From Tenodera sinensis (taxonomy: Eukaryota > Arthropoda > Insecta > Mantodea > Mantidae), in NCBI GenBank assembly GCA_030765045.1, contig CM060968.1:108899404-108963403 (forward strand): a stretch of DNA of 64,000 bases, given 5' to 3'. Under the pieces are notes generated by a model. That model searched no databases, had not been told where the DNA came from, and saw only the letters and a program-made list of their open reading frames with translations. The position numbers and the translations under genes were made by a program. Of this stretch, positions 26,180-39,680 are shown piece by piece; position 1 is the stretch's first letter; every line of letters starts with the position of its first letter.

Positions 26180-29100
26180 TGAAATTTCGATTAGCGAATA
26201 CTACTACTAGTGAGCGACAGTATCCGAGAACTTGCATTCGAATGCATGAGATTTCGATTAGCAAATACTACTACTAGTGACTGACAGTATCCGAATTATT
26301 GCAGTCGAATGCATGAAATTTCGATTAGCGAATACTACTACTAGTGAGTGACAGTATCCGAGAAGTTGCATTCGAATGCATGAGATTTCGATCAGCGAAT
26401 ACTACTACTAGTGAGTGACAGTATCCGAGAACTTGCATTCGAATGCATGAAATTTCAATTAGCGAATACTCCTACTAGTGAGTGACAGTATCCGAATTAT
26501 TGCATTCGAATGCATGAAATTTCGATTAGCGAATACTACTACTAGTGAGTGACAGTATCCAAATTATTGCATTCGAATGCATGAAATTTCGATTAGCGAA
26601 TACTACTACTAGTGAGTGACAGTATCCAAATTATTGCATTCGAATTGCATGAAATTTCGATTTGCGAATACTACTACTAGTGAGTGACAGTATCCGAATT
26701 ATTGCATTCGAATGCATGAAATTTCGATTAGCGGATACTACTACTAGTGAGTGACAGTATCCGAGAACTTGCATTCGAATGCATGAAATTTCGATTAGCG
26801 AATACTACTACTAGTGAGTGACAGTATCCGAATTATTGCATTCGAATGCATGAAATTTCGATTAGCGAATACTACTACTAGTGAGTGACAGTATCCGAAT
26901 TATTGCATTCGAATGCAGAAAAATTTCGATTAGCGAATACTACTACCAGTGAGTGACAGTATCCGAATAACTCCAATCAAATGCATGAAATTTCGATTAG
27001 CGGATACTAGTACTAGTGAGTGACAGTATCCGAGAACTTGCATTCGAATGCATGAGATTTCGATTAGCGAATACTACTACTAGTGAGTGACAGTATCCGA
27101 GAACTTGCATTCGAATGCATGAAATTTCAATTAGCGAATACTACTACTAGTGAGTGACAGTATCCGAATTATTGCATTCGAATGCAGAAAAATTTCGATT
27201 AGCGAATACTACTACTAGTGAGTGACAGTATCCCAGAACTTCCATTCGAATGCATGAGATTTCGATTAGCGAACACTACGACTAGTGAGTGACAGTATCC
27301 AAGAACTTGCATTCGAATGCATGAGATTTCGATTAGCGAATACTACTACTAGTGAGTGACAGTATCCGAGAACTTTCATTCGAATGCATGAGATTTCGAT
27401 TAGCGAATACTACTACTAGTGAGTGACAGTATCCGAATAACTGCATTCAAATGCATGAAATTTCGATTAGCGGATACTACCACTAGTGAGTAACAGTATA
27501 CGAGAACTTGCATTCGAATGCATGAGATTTCGATTAGCGAATACTACGACTAGTGAGTGACAGTATCCAAGAACTTGCATTCGAATGCATGAGATTTCGA
27601 TTAGCGAATACTACTACTAGTGAGTGACAGTATCCGAGAACTTGCATTCGAATGCATGAGATTTCGATTAGCGAATACTACTACTAGTGAGTGACAGTAT
27701 CCGAATAATTGCATTCGAGTGCATGAAATTTCGAGTATCGGATACTACTACTAGTGAGTGACAGTATCCGAGAACTTGCATTCGAATGCATGAGATTTCG
27801 ATTAGCGAATACTACTACTAGTGAGTGACAGTATCCGAGAACTTGGATTCGAATGCATGAAATTTCAATTAGCGAATACTACTACTAGTGAGTGACAGTA
27901 TCCGAATTATTGCATTCGAATGCATGAAATTTCGATTAGCGAATAGTACTACTAGTGAGTGACAGTATCCGAGAACTTGCATTCAAATGCGTGAGATTTC
28001 GATTAGCGAATACTACCACTAGTGAGTGACAGTATACGAATTATTGCATTCGAATGCATAAAATTTCGATTAGCGAATACTACTACTAGTGAGTGACAGT
28101 ATACGAGAACTTGCATTCGAATGCATGAGATTTCGATTAGCGAATACTACTACTAGTGAGTGACAGTATCCGAATTATTGCATTCGAATGCATAAAATTT
28201 CGATTAGCGAATACTACTACTAGTGAGTGACAGTATCCGAACAATTGCATTGGAGTGCATGAAATTTCGATTAGCGGATACTACTACTAGTGAGCGACAG
28301 TATCCGAGAACTTGTATTCGAATGCATGAGATTTCGATTAGCGAATACTACTACTAGTGAGTGACAGTATCCGAATTATTGCATTCGAATGCATGAAATT
28401 TCGATTAGCGAATACTACTACTAGTGAGTGACAGTATCCGAATAACTGCATTCAAATGCATGAAATTTCGATTAGCGGATACTACTACTAGTGAGTGACA
28501 GTATCCGAGAACTTGCATTCGAATGCATGAGATTTCGATTAGCGAATACTACTCCTAGTAAGTGACAGTATCCGAGAACTTGCATTCGAATGCATGAGAT
28601 TTCGATTAGCGAATACTACTACTAGTGAGTGACAGTATCCGAATTATTGCATTCGAATGCATGAAATTTCGATTAGCGAATACTACTACTAGTGAGTGAC
28701 AGTATCCGAATTATTGCATTCGAATGCATGAGATTTCGATTAGCGAATACTACTACTAGTGAGTGACAGTATCCGAGAACTTGCATTCGAATGCATGAAA
28801 TTTCAATTAGCGAATACTACTACTAGTGAGTGACAGTATCCGAATTATTGCATTCGAATGCATGAAATTTCGATTAGCGAATAGTACTACTAGTGAGTGA
28901 CAGTATCCGAGAACTTGCATTCAAAGGCATGAGATTTCGATTAGCGAATACTACCACTAGTGAGTGACAGTATACGAATTATTGCATTCGAATGCATAAA
29001 ATTTCGATTAGCGAATACTACTACTAGTGAGTGACAGTATACGAGAACTTGCATTCGAATGCATGAGATTTCGATTAGCGAATACTACTACTAGTGAGTG

Positions 29101-29380
29101 ACAGTATCCGAATTATTGCATTCGAATGCATAAAATTTCGATTAGCGAATACTACTACTAGTGAGTGACAGTATCCGAACAATTGCATTGGAGTGCATGA
29201 AATTTCGATTAGCGGATACTACTACTAGTGAGCGACAGTATCCGAGAACTTGCATTCGAATGCATGAGATTTCGATTAGCGAATACTACTACTAGTGAGT
29301 GACAGTATCCGAATTATTGCATTCGAATGCATGAAATTTCGATTAGCGAATACTACTACTAGTGAGTGACAGTATCCGAA
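26180..29380 (+). repeat. 3.2-kb block, copy 2
   Basis: This copy is collinear with 22,690-25,890 and contains its own version of the 938-bp internal duplication. It ends near 29,380, where a Y/CGAGTGCATC monomer with TATCGG follows instead of the Z cassette. That switch marks entry into the middle HOR domain. Confidence 0.87.
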
Positions 29381-29993
29381 TAATTGCATTCGAGTGCATC
29401 AAATTTCGATTATCGGATACTACTACTAGTGAGTGACAGTATCCAAATTATTGCATTCGAATTGCATGAAATTTCGATTAGCGAATACTACTACTAGTGT
29501 GTGACAGTATCCGAGAACTTGCATTCGAATGCATGAAATTTCAATTAGCGAATACTACTACTAGTGAGTGACAGTATCCGATTTATTGCATTCGAATGCA
29601 TGAAATTTCGATTAGCGAATACTACTACTAGTGAGTGACAGTATCCAAATTATTGCATTCGAATTGCATGAAATTTCGATTAGCGAATACTACTACTAGT
29701 GAGTGACAGTATCCGAATTATTGCATTCGAATGCATGAAATTTCGATTAGCGGATACTAATACTAGTGAGTGACAGTATCCGAGAACTTGCATTCGAATG
29801 CATGAAATTTCGATTAGCGAATACTACTACTAGTGAGTGACAGTATCCGAATTATTGCATTCGAATGCATGAAATTTCGATTAGCGAATACTACTACTAG
29901 TGAGTGACAGTATCCGAATTATTGCATTCGAATGCATGAAATTTCGATTAGCGAATACTACTACTAGTGAGTGACAGTATCCGAGAATTTGCA
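29381..29993 (+). repeat. Transition monomers into the middle HOR domain
   Basis: There are nine monomers: Y/CGAGTGCATC with TATCGG, a P/I pair, GTGTGTGAC, caatt, a CCGATTTATTGC junction, another P/I pair, a GGATACTAATAC monomer (29757), and T and E monomers. The last part matches 32.1-32.5 kb at 2,548 bp. Together with the following unit it shows the middle HOR extending slightly to the left. Confidence 0.75.
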
Positions 29994-32541
29994 TTCGAAT
30001 GCATGAGATTTTGATTAGCGAATACTACGACTAGTGAGTGACAGTATCCGAGAACTTGCATTCGAATGCATGAGATTTTTATTAGCGAATACTACGACTA
30101 GTGAGTGACAGTATCCGAGAACTTGCATTCGAATGCATGAGATTTCGATTAGCGAATACTACTACTAGTGAGTGACAGTATCCGAGAACTTGCATTCAAA
30201 TGCATGAAATTTCGATTAGCGAATACTTCTACTACTTAGTGACTGTATCCGAGAACTTGCATTCGAATGCATGAGATTTCGATTAGCGAATACTACTACT
30301 AGTGAGTGACAGTATCCGAATTATTGCATTCGAATGCATGAAATTTCGATTAGCGAATACTACTACTAGTGAGTGACAGTATCCAAATTATTGCATTCGA
30401 ATGCATGAAATTTCGATTAGCGAATACTACTACTAGTGAGTGACAGTATCCGAATTATTGCATTCGAATGCATGAAATTTCGATTAGCGGATACTACTAC
30501 TAGTGAGTGACAGTATCCGAGAACTTGCATTCGAATGCATGATATTTCGATTAGCGAATACTACTACTAGTTAGTGACAGTATCCGAATTATTGCATTCA
30601 AATGCATGAAATTTCGATTAGCGGATTTTACTACTAGTGAGTGACAGTATCCGAGAACTTGCATTCGAATGCATGAAATTTCGATTAGCAAATACTACTA
30701 CTAGTGAGTGACAGTATCCGAATTATTGCATTCGAATGCATGAAATTTCGATTAGCGAATACTACTACTAGTGAGTGACAGTATCCCAATTATTGCATTC
30801 GAATGCATGAAATTTCGATTAGCGAATACTACTACTAGTGAGTGACAGTATCCGAATTATTGCATTCGAATGCATGAAATTTCGATTAGCGGATACTACT
30901 ACTAGTGAGTGACAGTATCCGAATTATTGCATTCGAATGCATGAAATTTCGATTAGCGGATACTACTATTACTGAGTGACAGTATCCGAGAACTTGCATT
31001 CGAATGCATGAGATTTCGATTAGCGAATACTACTACTAGTGTGTGACAGTATCCGAGAACTTGCATTCGAATGCATGAAATTTCAATTAGCGAATACTAC
31101 TACTAGTGAGTGACAGTATCCGAATTATTGCATTCGAATGCATGAAATTTCGATTAGCGAATACTACTACTAGTGAGTGACAGTATCCGAATTATTGCAT
31201 TCGAATGCATGAAATTTCGATTAGCGGATACTACTACTAGTGAGTGACAGTATCCGAGAACTTGCATTCGAATGCATGAAATTTCGATTAGCGAATACTA
31301 CTAATAGTGAGTGACAGTATCCGAGAACTTGCATTCGAATGCATGAAATTTCGATTAGCGGATACTACTACTAGTGAGTGACAGTATCCGAGAACTTGCA
31401 TTCGAATGCATGAAATTTCGATTAGCGAATACTACTACTAGTGAGTGACAGTATCCGAATTATTGCATTCGAATGCATGAAATTTCGATTAGCGAATACT
31501 ACTACTAGTGAGTGACAGTATCCGAATTATTGCATTCGAATGCAGAAAAATTTCGATTAGCGAATACTACTACTAGTGAGTGACAGTATCCCAGAACTTG
31601 CATTCGAATGCATGAGATTTCGATTAGCGAATACTACGACTAGTGAGTGACAGTATCCAAGAACTTGCATTCGAATGCATGAGATTTCGATTAGCGAATA
31701 CTACTACTAGTGAGTGACAGTATTCGAGAACTTGCCTTCGAATGCATGAGATTCCGATTAGCGAATACTACTACTAGTGAGTGACAGTATCCGAATTATT
31801 GCATTCGAATGCATAAAATTTCGATTAGCGAATACTACTACTAGTGAGTGACAGTATCCGAATAATTGCATTCGAGTGCATCAAATTTCGATTATCGGAT
31901 ACTACTACTAGTGAGTGACAGTATCCGAGAACTTGCATTCGAATTCATGAGATTTCGATTAGCCAATACTACTACTAGTGAGTGACAGTATCCGAGAACT
32001 TGCATTCGAATGCATGAAATTTCAATTAGCGAATACTACTACTAGTGAGTGACAGTATCCGAATTATTGCATTCGAATGCATGAAATTTCGATTAGCGGA
32101 TACTAATACTAGTGAGTGACAGTATCCGAGAACTTGCATTCGAATGCATGAAATTTCGATTAGCGAATACTACTACTAGTGAGTGACAGTATCCAAATTA
32201 TTGCATTCGAATTGCATGAAATTTCGATTAGCGAATACTACTACTAGTGAGTGACAGTATCCGAATTATTGCATTCGAATGCATGAAATTTCGATTAGCG
32301 GATACTAATACTAGTGAGTGACAGTATCCGAGAACTTGCATTCGAATGCATGAAATTTCGATTAGCGAATACTACTACTAGTGAGTGACAGTATCCGAAT
32401 TATTGCATTCGAATGCATGAAATTTCGATTAGCGAATACTACTACTAGTGAGTGACAGTATCCGAATTATTGCATTCGAATGCATGAAATTTCGATTAGC
32501 GAATACTACTACTAGTGAGTGACAGTATCCGAGAATTTGCA
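29994..32541 (+). repeat. Middle HOR, unit 1 (38 monomers, 2,548 bp)
   Basis: The unit starts at the E-junction monomer with GAGATTTTGATTAGC and TACGAC. In order it then carries two TACGAC monomers, TACTTCTAC, P, a CTAGTTAGTG monomer, GCGGATTTTAC (30623), GCAAATAC, CCCAATTATT, CTATTACTGAG, GTGTGTGAC, CTAATAGTG, X/R, Q, GTATTCGAG, K and CGAGTGCATC. It has three more monomers than the following units. Private changes are ATTTTTATTAGC near 30,076 and CTACTACTTAGTGACTG near 30,230. Confidence 0.88.
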
Positions 32542-34887
32542 TTCGAATGCATGAGATTTTGATTAGCGAATACTACGACTAGTGAGTGACAGTATCCGAG
32601 AACTTGCATTCGAATGCATGAGATTTCGATTAGCGAATACTACGACTAGTGAGTGACAGTATCCGAGAACTTGCATTCGAATGCATGAGATTTCGATTAG
32701 CGAATACTACTACTAGTGAGTGACAGTATCCGAGAACTTGCATTCAAATGCATGAAATTTCGATTAGCGAATACTTCTACTAGTGAGTGACTGTATCCGA
32801 GAACTTGCATTCGAATGCATGAGATTTCGATTAGCGAATACTACTACTAGTGAGTGACAGTATCCGAATTATTGCATTCGAATGCATGAAATTTCGATTA
32901 GCGAATACTACTACTAGTGAGTGACAGTATCCAAATTATTGCATTCGAATGCATGAAATTTCGATTAGCGAATACTACTACTAGTGAGTGACAGTATCCG
33001 AATTATTGCATTCGAATGCATGAAATTTCGATTAGCGGATACTACTACTAGTGAGTGACAGTATCCGAGAACTTGCATTCGAATGCATGATATTTCGATT
33101 AGCGAATACTACTACTAGTTAGTGACAGTATCCGAATTATTGCATTCAAATGCATGAAATTTCGATTAGCGGATTTTACTACTAGTGAGTGACAGTATCC
33201 GAGAACTTGCATTCGAATGCATGAAATTTCGATTAGCAAATACTACTACTAGTGAGTGACAGTATCCGAATTATTGCATTCGAATGCATGAAATTTCGAT
33301 TAGCGAATACTACTACTAGTGAGTGACAGTATCCCAATTATTGCATTCGAATGCATGAAATTTCGATTAGCGAATACTACTACTAGTGAGTGACAGTATC
33401 CGAATTATTGCATTCGAATGCATGAAATTTCGATTAGCGGATACTACTACTAGTGAGTGACAGTATCCGAATTATTGCATTCGAATGCATGAAATTTCGA
33501 TTAGCGGATACTACTACTACTGAGTGACAGTATCCGAGAACTTGCATTCGAATGCATGAGATTTCGATTAGCGAATACTACTACTAGTGTGTGACAGTAT
33601 CCGAGAACTTGCATTCGAATGCATGAAATTTCAATTAGCGAATACTACTACTAGTGAGTGACAGTATCCGAATTATTGCATTCGAATGCATGAAATTTCG
33701 ATTAGCGAATACTACTACTAGTGAGTGACAGTATCCGAATTATTGCATTCGAATGCATGAAATTTCGATTAGCGGATACTACTACTAGTGAGTGACAGTA
33801 TCCGAGAACTTGCATTCGAATGCATGAAATTTCGATTAGCGAATACTACTAATAGTGAGTGACAGTATCCGAGAACTTGCATTCGAATGCATGAAATTTC
33901 GATTAGCGGATACTACTACTAGTGAGTGACAGTATCCGAGAACTTGCATTCGAATGCATGAAATTTCGATTAGCGAATACTACTACTAGTGAGTGACAGT
34001 ATCCGAATTATTGCATTCGAATGCATGAAATTTCGATTAGCGAATACTACTACTAGTGAGTGACAGTATCCGAATTATTGCATTCGAATGCAGAAAAATT
34101 TCGATTAGCGAATACTACTACTAGTGAGTGACAGTATCCCAGAACTTGCATTCGAATGCATGAGATTTCGATTAGCGAATACTACGACTAGTGAGCGACA
34201 GTATCCAAGAACTTGCATTCGAATGCATGAGATTTCGATTAGCGAATACTACTACTAGTGAGTGACAGTATTCGAGAACTTGCCTTCGAATGCATGAGAT
34301 TCCGATTAGCGAATACTACTACTAGTGAGTGACAGTATCCGAATTATTGCATTCGAATGCATAAAATTTCGATTAGCGAATACTACTACTAGTGAGTGAC
34401 AGTATCCGAATAATTGCATTCGAGTGCATCAAATTTCGATTATCGGATACTACTACTAGTGAGTGACAGTATCCGAGAACTTGCATTCGAATTCATGAGA
34501 TTTCGATTAGCCAATACTACTACTAGTGAGTGACAGTATCCGAGAACTTGCATTCGAATGCATGAAATTTCAATTAGCGAATACTACCACTAGTGAGTGG
34601 CAGTATACGAATTATTGCATTCGAATGCATGAAATTTCGATTAGCGAATACTACTACTAGTGAGTGACAGTATCCGAGAACTTGCATTCGAATGCATGAG
34701 ATTTCGATTAGCGAATACTACTACTAGTGAGTAACAGTATCCGAATTGTTGCATTCGAATGCATAAAATTTCGATTAGCGAATACTACTACTAGTGAGTG
34801 ACAGTATCCGAATAATTGCATTCGAGTGCATGAAATTTCGATTATCGGATACTACTACTAGTGAGTGACAGTATCCGAGAATTTGCA
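32542..34887 (+). repeat. Middle HOR, unit 2 (35 monomers, 2,346 bp)
   Basis: This has the same order as unit 1 (GGATTTTAC at 33171, X at about 34090, CGAGTGCATC at about 34421). It ends in a CCACTAG/GGCAG/W segment and a TATCGG monomer. By eye it differs from unit 3 at only a few positions, for example GAGCGACAG near 34,194 and GAGTAACAG near 34,729 in place of GAGTGACAG. Confidence 0.9.
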
Positions 34888-37233
34888 TTCGAATGCATGA
34901 GATTTTGATTAGCGAATACTACGACTAGTGAGTGACAGTATCCGAGAACTTGCATTCGAATGCATGAGATTTCGATTAGCGAATACTACGACTAGTGAGT
35001 GACAGTATCCGAGAACTTGCATTCGAATGCATGAGATTTCGATTAGCGAATACTACTACTAGTGAGTGACAGTATCCGAGAACTTGCATTCAAATGCATG
35101 AAATTTCGATTAGCGAATACTTCTACTAGTGAGTGACTGTATCCGAGAACTTGCATTCGAATGCATGAGATTTCGATTAGCGAATACTACTACTAGTGAG
35201 TGACAGTATCCGAATTATTGCATTCGAATGCATGAAATTTCGATTAGCGAATACTACTACTAGTGAGTGACAGTATCCAAATTATTGCATTCGAATGCAT
35301 GAAATTTCGATTAGCGAATACTACTACTAGTGAGTGACAGTATCCGAATTATTGCATTCGAATGCATGAAATTTCGATTAGCGGATACTACTACTAGTGA
35401 GTGACAGTATCCGAGAACTTGCATTCGAATGCATGATATTTCGATTAGCGAATACTACTACTAGTTAGTGACAGTATCCGAATTATTGCATTCAAATGCA
35501 TGAAATTTCGATTAGCGGATTTTACTACTAGTGAGTGACAGTATCCGAGAACTTGCATTCGAATGCATGAAATTTCGATTAGCAAATACTACTACTAGTG
35601 AGTGACAGTATCCGAATTATTGCATTCGAATGCATGAAATTTCGATTAGCGAATACTACTACTAGTGAGTGACAGTATCCCAATTATTGCATTCGAATGC
35701 ATGAAATTTCGATTAGCGAATACTACTACTAGTGAGTGACAGTATCCGAATTATTGCATTCGAATGCATGAAATTTCGATTAGCGGATACTACTACTAGT
35801 GAGTGACAGTATCCGAATTATTGCATTCGAATGCATGAAATTTCGATTAGCGGATACTACTACTACTGAGTGACAGTATCCGAGAACTTGCATTCGAATG
35901 CATGAGATTTCGATTAGCGAATACTACTACTAGTGTGTGACAGTATCCGAGAACTTGCATTCGAATGCATGAAATTTCAATTAGCGAATACTACTACTAG
36001 TGAGTGACAGTATCCGAATTATTGCATTCGAATGCATGAAATTTCGATTAGCGAATACTACTACTAGTGAGTGACAGTATCCGAATTATTGCATTCGAAT
36101 GCATGAAATTTCGATTAGCGGATACTACTACTAGTGAGTGACAGTATCCGAGAACTTGCATTCGAATGCATGAAATTTCGATTAGCGAATACTACTAATA
36201 GTGAGTGACAGTATCCGAGAACTTGCATTCGAATGCATGAAATTTCGATTAGCGGATACTACTACTAGTGAGTGACAGTATCCGAGAACTTGCATTCGAA
36301 TGCATGAAATTTCGATTAGCGAATACTACTACTAGTGAGTGACAGTATCCGAATTATTGCATTCGAATGCATGAAATTTCGATTAGCGAATACTACTACT
36401 AGTGAGTGACAGTATCCGAATTATTGCATTCGAATGCAGAAAAATTTCGATTAGCGAATACTACTACTAGTGAGTGACAGTATCCCAGAACTTGCATTCG
36501 AATGCATGAGATTTCGATTAGCGAATACTACGACTAGTGAGTGACAGTATCCAAGAACTTGCATTCGAATGCATGAGATTTCGATTAGCGAATACTACTA
36601 CTAGTGAGTGACAGTATTCGAGAACTTGCCTTCGAATGCATGAGATTCCGATTAGCGAATACTACTACTAGTGAGTGACAGTATCCGAATTATTGCATTC
36701 GAATGCATAAAATTTCGATTAGCGAATACTACTACTAGTGAGTGACAGTATCCGAATAATTGCATTCGAGTGCATCAAATTTCGATTATCGGATACTACT
36801 ACTAGTGAGTGACAGTATCCGAGAACTTGCATTCGAATTCATGAGATTTCGATTAGCCAATACTACTACTAGTGAGTGACAGTATCCGAGAACTTGCATT
36901 CGAATGCATGAAATTTCAATTAGCGAATACTACCACTAGTGAGTGGCAGTATACGAATTATTGCATTCGAATGCATGAAATTTCGATTAGCGAATACTAC
37001 TACTAGTGAGTGACAGTATCCGAGAACTTGCATTCGAATGCATGAGATTTCGATTAGCGAATACTACTACTAGTGAGTGACAGTATCCGAATTGTTGCAT
37101 TCGAATGCATAAAATTTCGATTAGCGAATACTACTACTAGTGAGTGACAGTATCCGAATAATTGCATTCGAGTGCATGAAATTTCGATTATCGGATACTA
37201 CTACTAGTGAGTGACAGTATCCGAGAACTTGCT
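34888..37233 (+). repeat. Middle HOR, unit 3 (35 monomers, 2,346 bp)
   Basis: This unit is collinear with unit 2 at exactly 2,346 bp throughout (GAGATTTT 34899, GGATTTTAC 35517, CGAGTGCATC 36772). It contains the last X monomer of the window (about 36436). It ends where a GCTTTCGAATGC monomer starts at 37234 instead of a fourth copy. Confidence 0.9.
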
Positions 37234-38641
37234 TTCGAATGCATGAGATTTCGATTAGCGAATACTACTACTAGTGAGTGACAGTATCCGAGAACTTGCA
37301 TTCGAATGCATGAGATTTCGATTAGCGAATACTACTACTAGTGAGTGACAGTATCCGAGAACTTGCATTCGAATGCATGAAATTTCAATTAGCGAATACT
37401 ACTACTAGTGAGTGACAGTATCCGAATTATTGCATTCGAATGCATGAAATTTCGATTAGCGAATACTACTACTAGAGAGTGACAGTATCCGAATTATTGA
37501 ATTCGAATGCATGAAATTTCGATTAGCGAATACTACTACTAGTGAGTGACAGTATCCGAGAACTTGCATTCGAATGCATGAGATTTCGATTAGCGAATAC
37601 TACTACTAGTGAGTGACAGTATCCGAATAATTGCATTCGAATGCATGAAATTTCGATTAGCGGATACTACTAGTAGTGAGTGAAAGTATCCGAGAACTTG
37701 CATTGGAATGCATGAGATTTCGATTAGCGAATACTACTACTAGTGTATGACAGTATCCGAGAACTTGCATTCGAATGCATGAAATTTCAATTAGCGAATA
37801 CTACTACTAGTGAGTGAAAGTATCCGATTTATTGCATTCGAATGCATGATATTTCGATTAGCGAATACTACTACTAGTGAGTGACAGTATACAAATTATT
37901 GCATTCGAATTGCATGAAATTTCGATTAGCGAATACTACTACTAGTGAGTGACAGTATCCGAATTATTGCAATCGAATGCATGAAATTTCGATTAGTGGA
38001 TACTACTACTAGTGGGTGACAGTATCCGAGAACTTGCATTCGAATGCATGAAATTTCGATTAGCGAATACTACTACTAGTGAGTGACAGTATCCGAATTA
38101 TTGCATTCGAATGCATGAAAATTCGATTAGCGAATACTACTACTAGTGAGTGACAGTATCCGAATAATTGCATTCGAATGCATGAAATTTCGATTAGCGA
38201 ATACTACTACTAGTGAGTGACAGTAACCAAATTATTGCATTCGAATGCATGAAATTTCGATTAGCGGATACTACTACTAGTGAGTGACAGTATCCGAATT
38301 ATTGCATTCGAATGCGTGAAATTTCGATTAGCGAATACTACTACTAGTGAGTGACAGTATCCGATTTATTGTATTCGAATGCATGAAATTTCGATTAGCG
38401 AATACTACTACTAGTGAGTGACAGTATCCGAATAACTGCATTCGAATGCATGAAATTTCGATTAGCGGATACTACTACTAGTGAGTGACAGTATCCGAGA
38501 ACTTGCATTCGAATGCATGAGATTTCGATTAGCGAATACTACTACTAGTGAGTAACAGTATCCGAGAACTTGCATTCGAATGCATGAAATTTCAATTAGC
38601 GAATACTACTACTAGTGAGTGACAGTATCCGAGTAATTGCA
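37234..38641 (+). repeat. Low-order satellite stretch (no clear HOR)
   Basis: There are about 21 monomers of T, E and Y types with scattered private changes (CTAGAGAGTG near 37,473, TTGAATTCG near 37,498, GTGTATGACAG near 37,743, GATATTTCG, GTGGATAC, CAGTAACCAAAT near 38,225). The GTGTATGACAG / CCGATTTATT / GATATTTCG series recurs at about 48.1 and 52.3 kb, so this is a distant relative of the right-hand units. No closer copy is visible. Confidence 0.7.
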
Positions 38642-39680
38642 TTCGAATGCATGAAATTTCGATTAGCGAATACTACTACTAGTGAGTGACAGTATCCAAA
38701 TTATTGCATTCGAATGCATGAAATTTCGATTAGCGAATACTACTACTAGTGAGTGACAGTATCCGAATTATTGCATTCGAATGCATGAAATTTCGATTAG
38801 CGGATACTACTACTAGTGAGTGACAGTATCCGAGAACTTGCATTCGAATGCATGAAATTTCGATTAGCGAATACTACTACTAGTTAGTGACAGTATCCGA
38901 ATTATTGCATTCGAATGCATGAAATTTCGATTAGCGGATACTACTACTAGTGAGTGACAGTATCCGACAACTTGCATTCGAATGCATGAAATTTCAATTA
39001 GCAAATACTACTACTAGTGAGTGACAGTATCCGAGTAATTGCATTCGAATGCATGAAATTTCGATTAGCGAATACTACTACTAGTGAGTGACAGTATCCA
39101 AATTATTGCATTCGAATGCATGAAATTTCGATTAGCGAATACTACTACTAGTGAGTGACAGTATCCGAATTATTGCATTCGAATGCATGAAATTTCGATT
39201 AGCGGATACTACTACTAGTGAGTGACAGTATCCGAGAACTTGCATTCGAATGCATGAAATTTCGATTAGCGAATACTACTACTAGTTAGTGACAGTATCC
39301 GAATTATTGCATTCGAATGCATGAAATTTCGATTAGCGGATACTACTACTAGTGAGTGACAGTATCCGACAACTTGCATTCGAATGCATGAAATTTCGAT
39401 TAGCAAATACTACTCCTAGTGAGTGACAGTATCCGAATTATTGCATTCGAATGCATGAAATTTCGATTAGCGAATACTACTACTAGTGAGTGACAGTATC
39501 CAAATTATTGCATTCGAATGCATGAAATTTCGATTAGCGAATACTACTACTAGTGAGTGACAGTATCCGAATTATTGCATTCGAATGCATGAAATTTCGA
39601 TTAGCGGATACTACTACTAGTGAGTGACAGTATCCGAGAACTTGCATTCGAATGCATGAAATTTCGATTAGCGAATACTA
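38642..39680 (+). repeat. 402-bp six-monomer tandem, ~2.6 copies
   Basis: Units lie at 38642-39043, 39044-39445 and 39446 to about 39680 (partial). Markers repeat at exactly 402 bp: CCGAGTAATT 38631/39033, CTAGTTAGTG near 38881/39283, CCGACAACTT 38966/39368. The order is A, P-linked A, gg, A with GTTAG, gg, then CCGACAA followed by GCAAATAC. The same module reappears singly near 49.4, 53.5, 56.3 and 60.3 kb. Confidence 0.88.

Noticed and set aside
30210..30260. Possible foreign insertion at CTACTACTTAGTGACTG
   Set aside because: The monomer length is unchanged; it is only a few substitutions relative to the equivalent monomers near 32,774 and 35,119.
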